A stretch of 64,000 nucleotides of DNA from an uncultured Bacteroidales bacterium (GTDB lineage: Bacteria > Bacteroidota > Bacteroidia > Bacteroidales > UBA932): positions 49,459 to 113,458 of the forward strand of contig UQMB01000009.1 in NCBI GenBank assembly GCA_900541925.1, written 5' to 3'. Each line of letters starts with the position of its first letter. The stretch's first letter is position 1. Of the stretch, positions 62,217 to 64,000 are shown piece by piece. The notes under the pieces were generated by a model. It had not been told where the DNA came from and did not search any database. It saw only the letters and a list, made by a program, of their open reading frames with translations. Made by a program: the position numbers and the translations under genes.

Positions 62217-62747
62217 ATGACAGAAAAGAAATCAATCTGGGACAGCGCCTCCAAAGCCGGCCTGGCACTTGGGGGCATAAGTGTGGCATACATCGCGCTC
62301 ACATCCCTGCTCGGCCTGTTGGCGGGAGAGGGCAAGGCCGCCGCCATAATCGTCAGCGTAGCCAATACGATCCTGTGGATGGTCAAATTCGCCGCATGCC
62401 TCTTCATGCTGCGTTTTTTCATGCTGCGCTGGTCGGAAGCCAACCCGGAGGCGGACAACTCGGACAGCTTCCGTTTCGGACGGCTGACCGCCCTATTCTC
62501 GGCTCTGGTATACTCCGGCTGCTATCTGGCGTATACCACATTTATCAACCCGGAAGTCTACGATGAGGCCTTCAGCATCCTCAAGAGCAACCCGATGATG
62601 AACAGCGCGTCGCTCCAGGCGATGGAGAACATCCTCCCGATGATGCCGACCTACACTTTCTTCGGCAACCTCATCTACTGCTGGCTGTTCGGCGTCGCGC
62701 TTTCTGCCATCTATTCAAGGAACATACCCTCAAAGAACCCTTTCTGA
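62217..62747 (+). CDS. DUF4199 membrane protein
   Basis: The 176-residue protein has four TM helices (about 16-37, 44-68, 85-108 and 145-165), matching DUF4199. This family usually precedes a GT2 glycosyltransferase in Bacteroidota, as it does here with a 6-base gap. A role in membrane lipid-linked glycosylation is inferred from that pairing. Confidence 0.85.
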   Translation: MTEKKSIWDSASKAGLALGGISVAYIALTSLLGLLAGEGKAAAIIVSVANTILWMVKFAACLFMLRFFMLRWSEANPEADNSDSFRFGRLTALFSALVYSGCYLAYTTFINPEVYDEAFSILKSNPMMNSASLQAMENILPMMPTYTFFGNLIYCWLFGVALSAIYSRNIPSKNPF

Positions 62748-62753
62748 CACGAT

Positions 62754-63704
62754 ATGGACATCTCCGTAATAGTACCTTCTTTCAATGAGAGAGAGAGCCT
62801 GCCAGAGCTTACAGCCTGGATAGCCAGGGTCATGGACGCCCATAACTACAGCTACGAAGTCATAATAGTTGATGACGGAAGCACTGACGGCAGCTGGGAC
62901 ACGATCAAAGGACTTTCCGAAGCCGACCCCGCCATACACGGGATCCGCTTCAGACGCAATTACGGCAAGTCCGCCGCCCTCTACTGCGGTTTCGAGAAGG
63001 CAAAAGGGGATGTGGTATTCACCATGGACGCAGACCTGCAGGATTCCCCGGACGAGATACCGGAGATGTACAGGATGGTGCGCGAGGACGGCTACGACCT
63101 CGTCTCCGGGTGGAAACAGCACCGCAAGGACAACGCCCTCACGAAGAACCTCCCGTCAAAGCTCTACAACGCGACGGCACGCAGGATCACCGGCATAAAA
63201 CTGCACGACATGAACTGCGGACTGAAAGCCTATCGCAACGAGGTGGTCAAGAGCATAGAGGTCTACGGGGAGATGCACCGCTACATCCCATACCTTGCAA
63301 AAAATGCCGGATTCACGAAGATCGGAGAGAAACCGGTCCATCATGAGAAGCGCAAATACGGCAAGAGCAAGTTCGGCATGGAACGGTTCATCAACGGGTT
63401 CCTTGACCTCCAGTCTCTCTGGTTCCTCAGCACCTTCGGCAAAAAGCCGATGCACTTCTTCGGATATAGCGGTCTCTTCATGTTCTTCGTGGGCTTTGTG
63501 ATGACAGTCTGGATAATAGTCGCGAAACTCGTGCACCAGGCCCAGGGCGTCAAGTTCAGAGCCGTCACGGACCAGCCGCTATTCTATCTGGCGCTTCTCG
63601 CCGTCGTGCTTGGCGTCATGCTGTTCCTTGCAGGATTCATCGGCGAGATGATCGCACGCTCGTCCGGTGACCGCAACCGGTACAATATCCAGGACGAAAT
63701 CTGA
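62754..63704 (+). CDS. GT2 glycosyltransferase (DPM1/GtrB-like)
   Basis: The 316-residue protein has the GT-A core DISVIVPSFNERESLPEL with VDDGSTDGS and the metal-binding DADLQDSPDEIPEMYRM. Two C-terminal TM helices (about 235-260 and 275-300) follow. GtrB/DPM1-type enzymes load sugar onto a polyprenyl phosphate carrier at the inner membrane. HEKRKYGKSKFG is the typical acceptor-side block. The sugar donor is unknown. Confidence 0.92.
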   Translation: MDISVIVPSFNERESLPELTAWIARVMDAHNYSYEVIIVDDGSTDGSWDTIKGLSEADPAIHGIRFRRNYGKSAALYCGFEKAKGDVVFTMDADLQDSPDEIPEMYRMVREDGYDLVSGWKQHRKDNALTKNLPSKLYNATARRITGIKLHDMNCGLKAYRNEVVKSIEVYGEMHRYIPYLAKNAGFTKIGEKPVHHEKRKYGKSKFGMERFINGFLDLQSLWFLSTFGKKPMHFFGYSGLFMFFVGFVMTVWIIVAKLVHQAQGVKFRAVTDQPLFYLALLAVVLGVMLFLAGFIGEMIARSSGDRNRYNIQDEI

Positions 63705-63731
63705 CAGGCGGCATTCGCAGCCGGCAATCAC

Positions 63732-63769
63732 ATGTCCAGCCCCGGGACGATAACGCCTGGGCTGGACAT
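63732..63769 (+). terminator. Hairpin after the GT2 gene
   Basis: ATGTCCAGCCC and GGGCTGGACAT form a perfect 11-bp stem around 16 bases. There is no T-run, so termination is uncertain. Confidence 0.45.
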
Positions 63770-63779
63770 AGTCGTTGTG

Positions 63780-63950
63780 CCGGGAGCCTGGTGCCGGGCG
63801 GGGCGGCGAGGGAGACTGTGCGGGCGCTGACCTGCCGGGGCGAGTGGCGCATGGTGCCGGGCGGGCCTGTGGTCTGAGGGTGGAGCCAAGGGCCAGGCGC
63901 GCGGGCGCTGATTGGCCGGGCGAGTGCGCCTGGCGGCGGTGGCGGGGGCA
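63780..63950. repeat. GC-rich non-coding stretch with imperfect direct repeats
   Basis: GGTGCCGGGCGGG occurs at 63790 and 63853, and GCGGGCGCTGA at 63820, again as GCGGGCGCTGA at 63901, each followed by a GGGCGAGTG-like block. No gene is visible. Its composition resembles the gap at 14.4-15.3 kb. Confidence 0.45.
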
Positions 63951-63958
63951 TAAACGAA

Positions 63959-63996
63959 GGAGTCCCGGGGACGAAACGAATCGTCTCCGGGACTCC
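63959..63996. terminator. 16-bp hairpin at the right edge
   Basis: GGAGTCCCGGGGACGA pairs with TCGTCTCCGGGACTCC (one wobble) around AACGAA. Such a stem fits a terminator of a gene beyond the window, but no T-run is seen inside it. Confidence 0.5.
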
Positions 63997-64000
63997 CGAA

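Noticed and set aside
1..64000. CRISPR arrays, insertion sequences, prophage or conjugative genes
   Set aside because: No regularly spaced repeats, transposase, integrase or phage structural genes were seen.

Overview
The window comes from a member of the Bacteroidota, most likely order Bacteroidales. The promoters read TAnnTTTG at -7, sometimes with TTG or TTTG about 20 bases upstream. Few genes have a Shine-Dalgarno sequence. Several families are largely confined to this phylum (DUF4199, DUF4295, DUF4296, DUF5020, the DUF3575 and putative-porin families). Base composition is clearly GC-rich for the group, as in some Rikenellaceae or uncultured gut and rumen Bacteroidales, but the sequence alone does not fix a genus. 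Most of the window is core chromosome: translation, cell envelope and nucleotide salvage. There is no insertion sequence, CRISPR array or SusC/SusD pair.

Layout. 1-630: a toxin-antitoxin-like pair cut by the window edge. 0.6-14.4 kb: a GH3 beta-glucosidase, a four-gene RND efflux operon headed by an unknown lipoprotein, an MscS channel, a TauE-type permease, and a GH105 plus GH106-like pair for rhamnose-containing pectin fragments. 14.4-15.47 kb: about 1.1 kb without a gene, GC-rich and full of small palindromes. 15.5-20.6 kb: a prolyl-tRNA editing protein, a MurU-like nucleotidyltransferase, a purine salvage group (apt, a Tsx-like DUF5020 porin, an AzgA-type permease) and an AmgK-like kinase. 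20.7-30.5 kb: putative porin, MltF-like transglycosylase, M13 peptidase, LolE-like permease, a TPR protein, an RsmF-like methyltransferase, a START-like protein and a NUDIX hydrolase. 30.6-39.9 kb: queA, dprA, tatD, ansA, an ExbB-ExbD-ExbD cluster, asnS, udk and a TonB-like protein.

39.9-46.4 kb: a five-gene minus-strand operon (lipoprotein, acyl-CoA synthetase, dCMP deaminase, S41 protease, K+/H+ antiporter). 46.5-49.7 kb: typA, DUF177, rpmF, tRNA-Arg, a decayed coding region and tRNA-Leu. 49.8-51.9 kb: a DUF3575 protein with a zinc-protease lipoprotein. 52.1-57.0 kb: ftsY-pheT-DUF4296-deoC. 57.1-62.1 kb: rpmB-rpmG-DUF4295 and thrS-infC-rpmI-rplT-lepB. 62.2-63.7 kb: DUF4199 with a GT2 glycosyltransferase, then a GC-rich non-coding end.

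The points most worth following are: a threonyl-tRNA synthetase without most of its TGS domain; infC starting at a rare ATC codon; a 31-base hairpin repeat shared by the typA leader and the region before the prolyl-tRNA editing gene; repeated placement of start codons 4-8 bases after the -7 box, suggesting leaderless or near-leaderless mRNAs; a secreted HExxH lipoprotein paired with DUF3575 behind a 14-base palindrome; and a gene remnant beside tRNA-Leu. No complete new system was demonstrated.
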